64,000 nucleotides of DNA, taken from the NCBI RefSeq assembly GCF_025148445.1, contig NZ_CP102270.1:1628001-1692000 (forward strand). The letters run 5' to 3'. Within the stretch, counting starts at the first letter, position 1. Every line of letters starts with the position of its first letter. Shown here piece by piece: positions 1 to 8,311 of this stretch. The stretch is from Eshraghiella crossota. GTDB taxonomy: Bacteria; Bacillota; Clostridia; Lachnospirales; Lachnospiraceae. Position numbers and translations under genes: made by a program. Below the pieces are notes generated by a model. The model worked only from the letters and a program-made list of their open reading frames with translations, ran no database searches and was not told the origin of the DNA.

Positions 1-133
1 TAGGTGTGATATTGGCAACAAACATCGCCAGTATGTGCTGTAATCCAAACGGAAACGCCTTTAATAAATTAATCTTTCCGTCAAGCGAATATAACGCTTC
101 GACAGTATCTTTATTCTTTTTTTCTTTAGCCAT
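1..133 (-). CDS. NCS2-family purine (xanthine/uracil) permease, N-terminal part only
   Basis: Only the first 44 codons lie in the window; the gene runs off the left edge. The start is the ATG ending at 133, preceded by an AGGAGA ribosome binding site. The short polar N-terminus (MAKEKKNK) leads into PFGLQHILAMFVANITP, the conserved opening of the first membrane helix in nucleobase:cation symporter-2 carriers. It follows xpt by 12 bp on the same strand, the xpt-permease order known from Bacillus xpt-pbuX, so xanthine is the likeliest substrate. Substrate choice is inferred from context; the family call comes from this short motif alone. Confidence 0.7.
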   Translation of the reverse strand, partial: MAKEKKNKDTVEALYSLDGKINLLKAFPFGLQHILAMFVANITP

Positions 134-145
134 TGTATTCTCCTC

Positions 146-727
146 TTACTGCTCCCTGAAGTTAATTGTTCCTGTAGTTGCATCCATTGAATCAACAATA
201 GCAAGAGATTCAAGCTGATATCCGAGATTTCTTATAATCTGACCACCGACCTGAAAACCTTTTTCGATTGCGATACCGATTCCTTCAACAGTGGCTCCTG
301 CCTGGTTCACAATTGAAATAAGTCCCTGTAATGCACAGCCATTTGCAAGAAAATCATCAATTATAAGCACATGGTCGTCTTCATTTAAAAACTTCTTTGA
401 TACAATAACCTGATTCTTGCATTTATGGGTAAAAGACTCAACCTCCGCAATATACATATCACCGTCTATATTAATACTTTTTGATTTTTTCGCAAAAACA
501 ACAGGTACGTTAAAGTGCATTGCAACAACACACGCAATTCCGATACCTGATGCTTCCACCGTCAATATTTTATTGATATTTTTGCCTTCAAATCTCTTCT
601 TAAATTCGGCACCCATCTCATTAAATAGCGTTATATCCATCTGATGATTTAAGAAGCTGTCAACTTTTAGTACATTCCCTTCCTTAACTATTCCGTCTTT
701 CACTATTCTTTCTTCCAAAAAATTCAT
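146..727 (-). CDS. xpt: xanthine phosphoribosyltransferase
   Basis: This cytosolic salvage enzyme converts xanthine plus PRPP to XMP. The 193-residue length is normal for Xpt. The type I PRTase PRPP-binding loop [14 protein letters not shown] is at residues 120-133, and the N-terminus ([12 protein letters not shown]...[12 protein letters not shown]) matches the family. The ATG at 727 has GGAG a few bases upstream. The gene sits directly before the nucleobase permease, so uptake and salvage of xanthine are probably co-transcribed. In Bacillus the operon is controlled by a guanine riboswitch; the roughly 100-bp leader here shows no conserved purine-aptamer core, so regulation is unclear. Confidence 0.93.
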   Translation of the reverse strand: MNFLEERIVKDGIVKEGNVLKVDSFLNHQMDITLFNEMGAEFKKRFEGKNINKILTVEASGIGIACVVAMHFNVPVVFAKKSKSINIDGDMYIAEVESFTHKCKNQVIVSKKFLNEDDHVLIIDDFLANGCALQGLISIVNQAGATVEGIGIAIEKGFQVGGQIIRNLGYQLESLAIVDSMDATTGTINFREQ

Positions 728-773
728 ATTATCTCCGATTTATCCGGGATTGCTTCCCTGTATTTCGCATATA

Positions 774-802
774 ATGTTATCATTCTTCAAGATTCATTTC
801 AA
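774..802 (-). promoter_or_regulatory. possible promoter of xpt operon
   Basis: On the minus strand TTGAAA is separated by 17 bp from TAACAT, about 46 bp before the xpt ATG. The -35 and spacing are good and the -10 is only fair. No purine riboswitch core is visible between it and xpt. Confidence 0.4.
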
Positions 803-829
803 CAGAATACGGTTTTTCTTATAATTTTC

Positions 830-1672
830 CTATATTTCCTTTCCTCTGATTCCCTGTATCAGGCAAAACGAACCCCCTGCTATACACGGTATGCCTATTA
901 CCAGACTCACTAAAACATACCCCACATAATCCATCATGCTGTACGCATAATCCGAGGGTAAATACATTTTGGTAATGGTATCATATTCTGCCACATACGA
1001 TTTTTCAGGTTCGTCCTTTTTATAAATGATATCATAATTATCTGCTAACCGGTCTGTAAATTTTCCTCTTTCTCCATAATCAACCGTATATGCATTGCCA
1101 TCTGCATGATAAACAAGCGTTGCATAATGGTAGTAACTGTCTGAATCCCATGAATTGCTTGTAGAACCTCTGTCAGTTGTTTCTCCTACCGTATGCACAT
1201 AATCCTTGTAATCTTTTGCTCTATTTATATTTTTAACAATTACTCTTGGCAAAAACGTAAAAACAAAAACACCGGCAACGAAAAATACAATTCCCATTAA
1301 AAGAATAACAGGTCTGTCATTCTTCTTTTTAAGCGGAGGTGCATACCTTGAAAGCCATGTATAATTTTCATCCTTTATTTGGGAAAATTTATTAACCAGC
1401 CGGTCTTCTGTTAAATATGTTATTCCGGTAACATAAGTCTGTTCCCTGATATAATTATTGATATCACCCTCCTTTTCCATTACAACATCAATGTCAAAAA
1501 TAGCTCTTCTTCCCTTTTTACATTCGTCGTATGTACTCCGGTTGACACTAAGCACCATGTCCCTTCCGTCGGATCTCGTTATAGTTACCAGATATTCCCT
1601 ATTATATTCGTCTCCTGTTATTTCCTTAGATTTGATTTTGACTGCTAATGTAACGCTTTCTGTCTTTAACAT
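830..1672 (-). CDS. membrane protein with DUF3592-like extracytoplasmic domain
   Basis: A 280-residue protein of unknown function. It has a polar cytoplasmic region of about 120 residues, a hydrophobic helix at about 121-142, an exposed domain, and a second helix near 246-275. The exposed domain has a YHYATLVYHADGNAYTV stretch and a YKKDEPEKSYV motif, reminiscent of DUF3592 domains that sit between two helices. It starts 15 bp after the DUF3048 lipoprotein gene, so the two are probably one operon working at the membrane surface. The family assignment is from remembered motif style and is tentative. Confidence 0.5.
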   Translation of the reverse strand: MLKTESVTLAVKIKSKEITGDEYNREYLVTITRSDGRDMVLSVNRSTYDECKKGRRAIFDIDVVMEKEGDINNYIREQTYVTGITYLTEDRLVNKFSQIKDENYTWLSRYAPPLKKKNDRPVILLMGIVFFVAGVFVFTFLPRVIVKNINRAKDYKDYVHTVGETTDRGSTSNSWDSDSYYHYATLVYHADGNAYTVDYGERGKFTDRLADNYDIIYKKDEPEKSYVAEYDTITKMYLPSDYAYSMMDYVGYVLVSLVIGIPCIAGGSFCLIQGIRGKEI

Positions 1673-1687
1673 TATCTTTCTCCCATC

Positions 1688-2860
1688 TTAATTTATTTCA
1701 GGCACGTATTTTTCATTCATCATACAGATGTATGTCTTACCCTTTGCGATTTCAAGCGGCTTACCGTCCATTGTTGTCATAACAAACGCATTACCGTACT
1801 GGCTGTCGTCATTATAATCGCCCTTAGTCCAGTTAATCTTTATATATTTTCCACCACTGATATAATATCCGGTACCTCCTGCCATATTGTATTTCTGGCG
1901 GACGGTTCCTTGTGAATCCTTCTCTGTCCAGTTAGGTACAGGAAGAATAATTACATTTCTTACCCTTATATTTTCGCTGTTAGTCTCATCAATATACGGT
2001 TCGTTCCAGAAATCCACGGAATAGTCATTTGCATCAGAATTATATTTAAAACTTGTATTCTTATAACCGGAAAAAGTTACTTTAACATTAACCGCACTTT
2101 CTCCGTCAGGTGTACCCTCTCCGTCTTTTGCGAAATTAAATTTTGTATAGTCATTCCTTGTGTGTGCCGTATTTATATTTTTGTCTGAAATAATTTTTAA
2201 CAGATTAGGTCCTGTCGTATATAAGGAATGTTCCAGTCCAACGTTATGCATCCTGTAATCATCCCGGAAAAATGCAGAGCCCGCATCTATTCCCGCATTG
2301 CCTACACAATTAAGTGTGGTATAACCTGACCTGTTAATCTTATCGAATATCCATGGGTCACCGCCTGCATGAACAACGATTGCATCAAATCCCATGGCCC
2401 AGGATAAAAAATATTCCCTTGTGGACCTTATTGTACCGATTTTATCTACTCCTTCAAGGCTGTTGTAAAAGCCGAGAACTCTGGTTATTCCGCCCTCTTC
2501 CGTCATTTCTATATACATGTCAGCCTTTGAATTACCACTCTGTGGCAGTGCCTGTCTTATTGTGTTAAGCATTATGGCATAAGGTCTTGTTCCTGAGTAA
2601 TCCGTATCCGTCTTTTCACCGGTAAAAGGATTAATATAGCCCTCCTCTGCTTCCTCTGTGGGAGCCTCTGTTGTCGGATGCTCAGTTGTCGCAGGTTCGG
2701 TCTCCGTTGTTGACGGTTCAGTCACCTCCTGCCTGTCCTTTTTACCGCAAGAAGTCATACATACAACAATTCCTGCAATAATTATAAACATTAAAACAGA
2801 GGCTGCATTAATGCAGCCTTTTTTATGTTTATTTATAAAATCACTGTTACCTTTTTTCAT
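1688..2860 (-). CDS. DUF3048 (YerB-like) lipoprotein
   Basis: A 390-residue exported protein. A lysine-rich start and a hydrophobic stretch (residues 21-36) end in CMTSC-GKK, a lipobox-like site with Cys38 as the probable lipid anchor, followed by a Thr/Glu/Pro-rich linker. The rest matches DUF3048 (Bacillus YerB): RPYAIMLNTIRQALPQSG, a GITRVLGFY segment and GPNLLK. The biochemical role of the family is not established. GAGGA lies almost against the ATG, so the exact start is slightly uncertain. A perfect 20-bp palindrome interrupts the N-terminal coding region. It is probably co-transcribed with the downstream membrane protein. Confidence 0.8.
   Translation of the reverse strand: MKKGNSDFINKHKKGCINAASVLMFIIIAGIVVCMTSCGKKDRQEVTEPSTTETEPATTEHPTTEAPTEEAEEGYINPFTGEKTDTDYSGTRPYAIMLNTIRQALPQSGNSKADMYIEMTEEGGITRVLGFYNSLEGVDKIGTIRSTREYFLSWAMGFDAIVVHAGGDPWIFDKINRSGYTTLNCVGNAGIDAGSAFFRDDYRMHNVGLEHSLYTTGPNLLKIISDKNINTAHTRNDYTKFNFAKDGEGTPDGESAVNVKVTFSGYKNTSFKYNSDANDYSVDFWNEPYIDETNSENIRVRNVIILPVPNWTEKDSQGTVRQKYNMAGGTGYYISGGKYIKINWTKGDYNDDSQYGNAFVMTTMDGKPLEIAKGKTYICMMNEKYVPEIN
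2800..2824 (+). repeat. 20-bp perfect palindrome plus T-run inside the DUF3048 gene
   Basis: AGGCTGCATTAATGCAGCCT (2800-2819) is a perfect palindrome, followed on the plus strand by five T. It looks like an intrinsic terminator facing antisense to the lipoprotein gene, yet it is coding sequence for residues around 14-20 of that protein. Confidence 0.6.
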
Positions 2861-3148
2861 TCCTCGTCACTTCTTTTCTAAAGATAAATATATTTTACAA
2901 TAACAGCTATTTTATATCAATGGTTTATTCCATATAAATTCTTGCTTCGTAAGGATATCTATAGTCTGTCCATAGAAATTACATACAACAACCATGCTCT
3001 TACCTGCATATTCTCTCTTATATGCAAAAATATCACGTTACACCACATACATTTATTAAGTCTTTGAATAATTTTTTATGAATACAAAAAAATAAAACCG
3101 GAATACTACCTTTGTATAAACACTCTTATATGGAAAGGATGTAACGCA

Positions 3149-3607
3149 ATGGTATTAAAAGAAAAAGAACGTTCAGTAATTGAAGATTTACAAAATCAGG
3201 AAAAAAGCTGTATGGAAAAGTACGCAAAGTATGCCGGCCTTGCAAAAGATCCGGAATTAAAAGCCCTTTTTAAAGAACTTCATAAGCAGGAGCAGAAACA
3301 CTATGATTCTTTAGGCCAGGTTCTTTCCGGCACCGTTCCTGATTGTGACTGCAACGACAGTGCCGGCAAAGATTATTCACCAAAAGCCACCTACAACGAT
3401 ATGACCAACTCCGATGACAAACAGAATGACGCTTTCCTTGCAACAGACTGTATCGGAACAGAAAAGCTGGTATCAGGAGAATACAATAGTGATATTTTTG
3501 CATTCGGTAAAAGCAATATAAGGAAATTACTTGCTGATATCCAGATTGAAGAGCAGAATCATGCCGAAATGCTTTATAAATACAAGACAGCAAATGGAAT
3601 GGCATAG
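3149..3607 (+). CDS. ferritin-like spore coat protein (CotF-like)
   Basis: A 152-residue soluble protein with two helical ferritin-like segments: residues 13-55 (EKYAKYAGLAKDPELKALF then HKQEQKHYDSL) and the C-terminal QIEEQNHAEMLYKYK. This pattern is typical of the CotF-like/spore-coat ferritin-like proteins common in Clostridia. The middle is Asp/Ser-rich and low complexity. It is one of only a few plus-strand genes, with its own GAAAGGATG ribosome site and a strong terminator. The 245 bp upstream are AT-rich; I see no unambiguous sigma-A promoter. Sporulation control is plausible but not shown. Confidence 0.65.
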   Translation: MVLKEKERSVIEDLQNQEKSCMEKYAKYAGLAKDPELKALFKELHKQEQKHYDSLGQVLSGTVPDCDCNDSAGKDYSPKATYNDMTNSDDKQNDAFLATDCIGTEKLVSGEYNSDIFAFGKSNIRKLLADIQIEEQNHAEMLYKYKTANGMA

Positions 3608-3619
3608 AATCGTTATAAA

Positions 3620-3656
3620 TAAAAAGCTCCGGTCACCTGTTATGACCGGAGTTTTA
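3620..3656 (+). terminator. bidirectional terminator
   Basis: CTCCGGTCA (3627-3635) pairs with TGACCGGAG (3643-3651) around a 7-base loop. A-run on the left and T-run on the right allow it to end both the coat-protein gene and the opposing membrane-protein gene. Confidence 0.9.
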
Positions 3657-3672
3657 ATTTTATAATATTATT

Positions 3673-4137
3673 CTATTTTTTCAGACATGATTTTATCAAA
3701 ACAAAGCCAATACTTAAAGCAGTGATAACCGGTAATCCCACAAAAGAAAACAAGCAAAGTATTTCCGGTTTATAGCTGATTGTCATACCTAAAACATGGA
3801 AATGAAGCAAACCTAAAAAAGCAAACATTGCAAATCCCCATATCAGGTCATATATACATGCCATCACCTTGTATGCATTTCCAAGCTTCTTAATAAAATC
3901 CAGCTTGCCACCAAATTTCTTTATAATGGTGATCATTACAAAAAAGTAGATTACTAATCCCAATATGTACATTAATAAATTATAATCATAATATGTACTG
4001 CTAAAAAAAAATGAACTGTCTGTACCGGTCTTTACACCAAACAACATCTGAATTAATACAGCAATACATGCAGCTATTGTCAGCACCATCATCATTATGC
4101 TTTCATATAATAACAGTTTCAAAAGATTCTTAAACAT
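3673..4137 (-). CDS. four-helix membrane protein of unknown function
   Basis: A hydrophobic protein of about 154 residues with four likely membrane spans and no recognisable motif. The open frame extends further upstream, but the ATG at 4137 (MFKNLLKLLLYES) is the first with an AGGAGG site; the spacing of about 15 nt is long. This start also avoids overlap with the gene before it. It lies 43 bp downstream of another small membrane protein, so the two may act together. No function can be given. Confidence 0.6.
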   Translation of the reverse strand: MFKNLLKLLLYESIMMMVLTIAACIAVLIQMLFGVKTGTDSSFFFSSTYYDYNLLMYILGLVIYFFVMITIIKKFGGKLDFIKKLGNAYKVMACIYDLIWGFAMFAFLGLLHFHVLGMTISYKPEILCLFSFVGLPVITALSIGFVLIKSCLKK

Positions 4138-4180
4138 ATTTTTTTCACAATTCCTCCTAATATTATGTTCATAAAAAAAA

Positions 4181-4804
4181 TTAATGTAACAATACAAATA
4201 TACAGATAAATGCAAGAAGAATCTGTACAATGACTAATGTTCTGTGCAAAACCTTAAAGAAACGTGGCGTTAACATTTTTATATTATTTTTAATACAGTA
4301 TCTGGTCAAAATACCCACCGGTCCTGCAAGTGCTTTTGCATCTACATAAGCCAATCCAGCTGCCTTTGCTGCCTGTCCTTTCAGATTAGCTCTCATGGCA
4401 GCATCATTTACTTCCATAGCTCCATCTAATCCACCATCCAGATGTATACACATAACTTCTGTTACTTTATAACTAATAGCATACGTAAATCCTGCAATGC
4501 TAAATAAAACAAGCAATACCATGCATAGATTAACATATATACCACCTCTGCACCAAAATGTTTCAGGTGTAAAATCAATATTAACATCCATTATATGTGG
4601 AAGTGCCGATGTACCTAAACATAGCACTAAAAACAGAATAAGAGATAACATCATATTCCAGCCAATAACTACCATCAGTTCTGCTGAATAGCAGGATAAC
4701 TTTGCAACCCTAAGTGATTTTCTTTTCTTTTTATTATATTTTTCCTGTGAATATTCTTTTTGTTGTATTGCCGGTTCATCATTCCAACTTTTCATTTTAC
4801 TCAT
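4181..4804 (-). CDS. small integral membrane protein, unknown
   Basis: A protein of about 207 residues with a Lys/Gln-rich cytoplasmic N-terminus and hydrophobic segments near residues 42-65, 90-115 and at the C-terminus. The central region is amphipathic and Ala-rich (NLKGQAAKAAGLAYVDAKAL). I chose the ATG at 4804 because an AAAAGGAG site precedes it and its A is shared with the TGA of the upstream HAD gene (TGATG), a classic translational coupling. No family recognised. Confidence 0.6.
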   Translation of the reverse strand: MSKMKSWNDEPAIQQKEYSQEKYNKKKRKSLRVAKLSCYSAELMVVIGWNMMLSLILFLVLCLGTSALPHIMDVNIDFTPETFWCRGGIYVNLCMVLLVLFSIAGFTYAISYKVTEVMCIHLDGGLDGAMEVNDAAMRANLKGQAAKAAGLAYVDAKALAGPVGILTRYCIKNNIKMLTPRFFKVLHRTLVIVQILLAFICIFVLLH

Positions 4805-5631
4805 CAAATCTCCTTTTCGGCTAACCAATGGGCAACTCCGTCATTGTCATTGCTCTCTATTATATTTGTAGCTACTGCTTTTAATTCAGGTTCGGCATTG
4901 GCCATAGCGTAGCACTCATCAGCCGCTCCAAACATTTCCAAATCATTTATTCCGTCACCAAATACCACAACGTAATCGCTTTTGGTAATCTGTTTAAGTT
5001 TTTTAACAGCGCTTGCCTTTGTAACATCTTTTGGCATAATTTCAAGCCATTGCTCATCAGAATAAATATCCCTCTGATAAACGCAATGATATATGTCTTT
5101 ATATTTATCATAAAACGGTTTAATTTTTTCCGGTGTTTCAATACAGGTAATATAAAAAATATTACCCGCCACAAGTTCTTCTTCCGAATCCACAATTCTT
5201 TTTCTCTCATCATTTCTTGATGCAGCAAAATCCAAAATGGTCTTTGAACTTTTTGAGGGATAATATGAGAATCGTTCTTTGCCGCCAACTATTGAATATA
5301 CAATCGGATATACTCCCTCTGAAAACAATTCCCATAATAAATTATACACATTCCTGTCAAAATAGGTTGCATGCAGCACTTCATGCGTACAATTGTCCAC
5401 AATAAAAGCACCATTATATGTAATTACCGGTATTTTAGCATCTAATCCTTTGGTCACTTTGGATGATGTGTAAATAGACCTTGCTGTCGCATAAGAAAAA
5501 ACTATGCCTTTTTCGGTTAAGGAATTAATAACTTCGTTGGTATATTCAGATGTAGTCTGGTTACTTCTTAATAATGTACCGTCCAAATCGGATACATATA
5601 GAGTTTTGTTTTTCATATATTTGCTCATCAT
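4804..5631 (-). CDS. HAD-superfamily (Cof type) phosphatase
   Basis: A 275-residue cytosolic phosphatase of the HAD IIB/Cof group. Motif I is DLDGTLLRS (catalytic Asp pair, residues 15-18) and the C-terminal Mg-binding motif is GDGINDLEMF. The large cap domain between them is typical of enzymes acting on sugar phosphates or flavin/pyridoxal phosphates; the substrate cannot be read from sequence. Several Met codons cluster at the start (MMSKYMK), so the exact start may shift a few residues. It is translationally coupled to the following membrane-protein gene. Confidence 0.82.
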   Translation of the reverse strand: MMSKYMKNKTLYVSDLDGTLLRSNQTTSEYTNEVINSLTEKGIVFSYATARSIYTSSKVTKGLDAKIPVITYNGAFIVDNCTHEVLHATYFDRNVYNLLWELFSEGVYPIVYSIVGGKERFSYYPSKSSKTILDFAASRNDERKRIVDSEEELVAGNIFYITCIETPEKIKPFYDKYKDIYHCVYQRDIYSDEQWLEIMPKDVTKASAVKKLKQITKSDYVVVFGDGINDLEMFGAADECYAMANAEPELKAVATNIIESNDNDGVAHWLAEKEI

Positions 5632-5658
5632 CCTTTGTATTCATACCATTATCAATTT

Positions 5659-5952
5659 CTATTTCTGCTGCCATACCATTACATAATTCAACAGAATTTT
5701 GCCAATGCCCTGCGACTGCATTGCCTCAGAAACAAAAATGCCTTCTATATATTCACCATTCATTCCGATAAAGCCCTGTATCTCATAATTATCTTCATAT
5801 ACATAGACGGTTGCCTGCAACAGCAGTTCTTTCACAAGCTCCAAATTTCTTTTCCAATATTGAGCAGGAATAAAATAATGGGCCTTTATATTGGTATACA
5901 ACCATATATCTGCAACTATATTGATATCTGTCTTTCGTAATTCTCTGATCAT
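5659..5952 (-). pseudogene. GNAT N-acetyltransferase, C-terminally truncated
   Basis: 97 codons begin like a YjaB-type GNAT acetyltransferase: MIRELRKTDINIVADIWL, a central QGFIGMNGEYIEGIFVSE, and the acetyl-CoA loop QSQGIGKILLNYV (Q/R-x-x-G-x-G/A). Family members are about 140-150 residues and continue with strands that complete the fold, including a YxxxGF motif. Here the frame stops right after the loop. A GGAGAG ribosome site remains. I read it as a decayed gene at the left edge of the accessory island; a functional minimal protein is less likely. Confidence 0.7.
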
Positions 5953-5973
5953 AGCAAGATGCTCTCCTTCAGT

Positions 5974-6117
5974 TTATATTAACATTCGCGCATGTGAAAG
6001 TGCAAAGAGCATTTTTTTCACCCTTGGGCAGAAAACACAAAAACATTCCCGGAGCAAATCCTCTCTATCATTATCCTGGCACCATTGCTCAAAACTCTGC
6101 TTTCGCTTCTTAGCCAT
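5974..6117 (-). pseudogene. remnant of zinc-ribbon domain protein (47 codons)
   Basis: The frame from ATG 6117 reads MAKKRKQSFEQWCQDNDRED, then a CxxC near residue 28, and stops at 5974. The opening resembles large zinc-ribbon proteins that begin with a basic stretch followed by F-x-x-W-C-x-x-N-x-R. Those proteins are far longer, so this is probably the surviving 5' end. A GGAGGTG ribosome site is intact and it starts 22 bp after the DUF262 gene, as if once in the same operon. Confidence 0.5.
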
Positions 6118-6139
6118 GGCCACCTCCATCAAGCATCAT

Positions 6140-7969
6140 TTACAAAGTAAACAATGCAAGTATTTCACTTACGAGTTTATTTGTCCTTGCCTTGATCTGA
6201 TCAACCGTCCAGTTGTCTGTGTTTACAAGATCAGCATTCAAATTCAGACCATTCAAATAACCAATCGGATTGCCATTGCTGTCCTTACGCTCTTTCTTTT
6301 CCTTAAAGGATTTATTACCGAGCGAGCTGTTATATCCAGTGATAGTCAGGTTTCCAAATGTGTGAGCATACTCCTCAAGGTATTCGTTAGCCTTGTCTCT
6401 ATCGCCACTGGCAATCATATCAACCCAGACATCCGGAATGTTCTTTCCTTCCGGGAAGATGTGTTCAATGGTCCAAATGTACTGATTGCTTCCGTTCTTC
6501 TCCCACAGGTTTTTCTGGCTCTCTGCCGTCATACTCTGCTTTGCTATCATGCAAAGAATAAATCTGGTAGCACCAGTATTTTCTTTATAAACCGGTCCGC
6601 GGAGCTTCTCTTCGAAAACAGCATCATCAGCAGAAACTGCTATCAACTTTTCACGCAGCTTCGTGTAAATGCTCTCGCCGGTATAACTCTGCTTCTCCAT
6701 CTCTTCGATGAAGGCCATAAACAAACGAGTTACATCTCGCGTAGGCGGAACGTCGGTCATGTTACGTCTTACAAAGAATGTGATCAGAAATCGAATTATT
6801 TTTACGTATAACGCCTCATCAATTCCGAGTGCATCCTTTTTCTTATCCAGGTAAAGCAGGAACAGATATGAAGGAACGCCTCCAACACGCTGCAGATCCA
6901 GGTAAGCTTCCTTAACAGTCGCCGTAAGATTATCTGTGTTTTGAAGAATGATTCTCGAATATATCTGTGCGTTTTCGTATATATCGTCCAGGAACTTAGA
7001 CGGGTCCTTAACTACAATTTTTTCATAGATGTCCAGCATTGTAGATCTGGTCGCAATGGTTCCAAGCGGATAGAGCCTATCATCCCCCTGAACAAGGAAT
7101 GGAACATTCATATCCTTGCGGAAGGCATTATAGTTCTGTCTGAAGAATCTCTCCCTCGCGCTATCGTCATCGCCAAGAGCATCCATTATCTGGGTCCAGC
7201 GGTCAAAGTAATAATCAAGATTATCACTGTCAGTGATATCCAGCCGGGCCAGAAGTAAGTTCTTAATCAGGTCAAGTGACGTAAGCGGTGTGCCTCGATC
7301 ATTCAATGACTCAAAAAGGGTGTACGCATCAGAGTGGTTTGAAACCTCGATCATAACTAGAATGGCCGTATTGACCTTCTCCAGAATCTCAAACATTGTA
7401 GCAACCTTATTATTGGAAGCTTCCAGTTCCCTATCGATATGTCTCTTGAAGTAGTTATAGCCCTGGAAGATTCTGCGGTTACCAGCAAACTTAGGTGTCT
7501 GATGCGGTGCAATGATTTTCTTATCTGCAAGCAGTCCCATATAGTCCTCCAGGTTTTTATGCTGTACCTGAGGAACAATACGAATCTCAGACTGCGTCTT
7601 CTTTATAACAAGTTTTCTCTTTAATTGTAGGATATCGGATTGCTGGTCTTCATCCAGGGAATCGCGGTTATCGTCAAGTGTGACATACAAAGCCGCGAGA
7701 AGAAGGCTGAGCGTAGTCAAACGCTGCTGACCATCAACCACCTCGAATTTCGGATTATTCAGAGTGTCCTGTGTGGTATTAATGCAGATAATAGAGCCCA
7801 GGAAATAACCTGCTCCATTCTCCATCAAGTCATTAAACAGTTCTTCCCACTGCTTAGTGCCCCAAATATATTCTCTCTGATATTTCGGGATCTCATAAAT
7901 CGTCTTAGACTCCGGATCAAGAATCTGAGAGATCGGATACTTGTTTACATTGATATTGTTAATATTCAT
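6140..7969 (-). CDS. DUF262/DUF1524 protein, GmrSD-like type IV restriction nuclease
   Basis: A 609-residue protein with the two halves of the GmrSD family. The N-terminal DUF262 (ParB-like NTPase/DNA-binding fold) shows IPKYQREYIW (27-36) and the hallmark DGQQRLTTL (79-87). The C-terminal DUF1524 HNH nuclease shows IEHIFP (501-506), HTFGNLTIT and NSSLGNKSFKEK. Fused DUF262-DUF1524 proteins such as GmrSD and BrxU restrict phages with modified DNA, so a defence role is likely. All key motifs look intact. An XRE regulator frame ends 4 bp upstream and a consensus promoter drives the pair. GC-richer codon use (CTC, GCG, CGC) than neighbouring genes suggests transfer. Confidence 0.88.
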   Translation of the reverse strand: MNINNINVNKYPISQILDPESKTIYEIPKYQREYIWGTKQWEELFNDLMENGAGYFLGSIICINTTQDTLNNPKFEVVDGQQRLTTLSLLLAALYVTLDDNRDSLDEDQQSDILQLKRKLVIKKTQSEIRIVPQVQHKNLEDYMGLLADKKIIAPHQTPKFAGNRRIFQGYNYFKRHIDRELEASNNKVATMFEILEKVNTAILVMIEVSNHSDAYTLFESLNDRGTPLTSLDLIKNLLLARLDITDSDNLDYYFDRWTQIMDALGDDDSARERFFRQNYNAFRKDMNVPFLVQGDDRLYPLGTIATRSTMLDIYEKIVVKDPSKFLDDIYENAQIYSRIILQNTDNLTATVKEAYLDLQRVGGVPSYLFLLYLDKKKDALGIDEALYVKIIRFLITFFVRRNMTDVPPTRDVTRLFMAFIEEMEKQSYTGESIYTKLREKLIAVSADDAVFEEKLRGPVYKENTGATRFILCMIAKQSMTAESQKNLWEKNGSNQYIWTIEHIFPEGKNIPDVWVDMIASGDRDKANEYLEEYAHTFGNLTITGYNSSLGNKSFKEKKERKDSNGNPIGYLNGLNLNADLVNTDNWTVDQIKARTNKLVSEILALFTL

Positions 7970-7973
7970 GCTC

Positions 7974-8198
7974 TCACTCCGCTTCGTTATTTATTTTAGA
8001 GCCATCCGGTAGCACAAATCCCAGGTCAAAATCCACCCCGACAGCATCCGCGATCTGTTTTAACTCATCTACAGAGAGTGTATCCCTCTTCAGCTTCTTA
8101 TTCAGATTCTGAGGAGTCTGTCCAATCCTGCGGCTGAGCTCCGCTAATGAAATGTGCTATTTCTTACAAAGCTCCCTAACTAGGTCTGATGTCTTCAT
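7974..8198 (-). pseudogene. XRE-type HTH regulator with in-frame amber codon
   Basis: From ATG 8198 the frame encodes MKTSDLVRELCKK, then TAG at 8157-8159, then a clean helix-turn-helix: HISLAELSRRIGQTPQNLNK, followed by KLKRDTLSVDELKQIADAVG, ending at TGA 7974. Apart from that one codon it is a full 74-residue Cro/C1-type regulator. It ends 4 bp before the DUF262 start. The break could be a real point mutation (for example CAG to TAG), a sequencing error, or read-through; no good internal restart with a ribosome site is seen. Confidence 0.8.
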
Positions 8199-8220
8199 CC
8201 GTAATATTCTCTGAATATAT

Positions 8221-8249
8221 ATTATAAACCTCCAGGTTGATACTTTCAA
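8221..8249 (-). promoter_or_regulatory. consensus promoter for XRE-DUF262 unit
   Basis: TTGAAA (8244-8249) and TATAAT (8221-8226) on the minus strand are exactly 17 bp apart, with the regulator ATG about 22 bp further on. This is one of the closest-to-consensus sigma-A promoters in the window. Confidence 0.8.
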
Positions 8250-8273
8250 TCTTTTTGTATAGCCGTGCCTTAA

Positions 8274-8310
8274 CAATAAAAAACTCCGAGCATGAAATCT
8301 CACGCCCAGA
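8274..8310 (-). terminator. intrinsic terminator after the P-loop kinase remnant
   Basis: On the minus strand CTCTGGGC (8303-8310) pairs with GCTCGGAG (8283-8290) with G-U wobbles, followed by a T-rich run. It immediately follows the stop of the frameshifted kinase gene. Confidence 0.75.
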
Positions 8311-8311
8311 G

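Noticed and set aside
728-829. Possible purine riboswitch ahead of xpt
   Set aside because: The conserved guanine-aptamer loop and core sequences are not found in the short leader; only a plausible promoter is seen.
5891-6811. Plus-strand open frame of about 300 codons
   Set aside because: It is the shadow of the GNAT and DUF262 genes on the minus strand, with no ribosome site and unusual composition.
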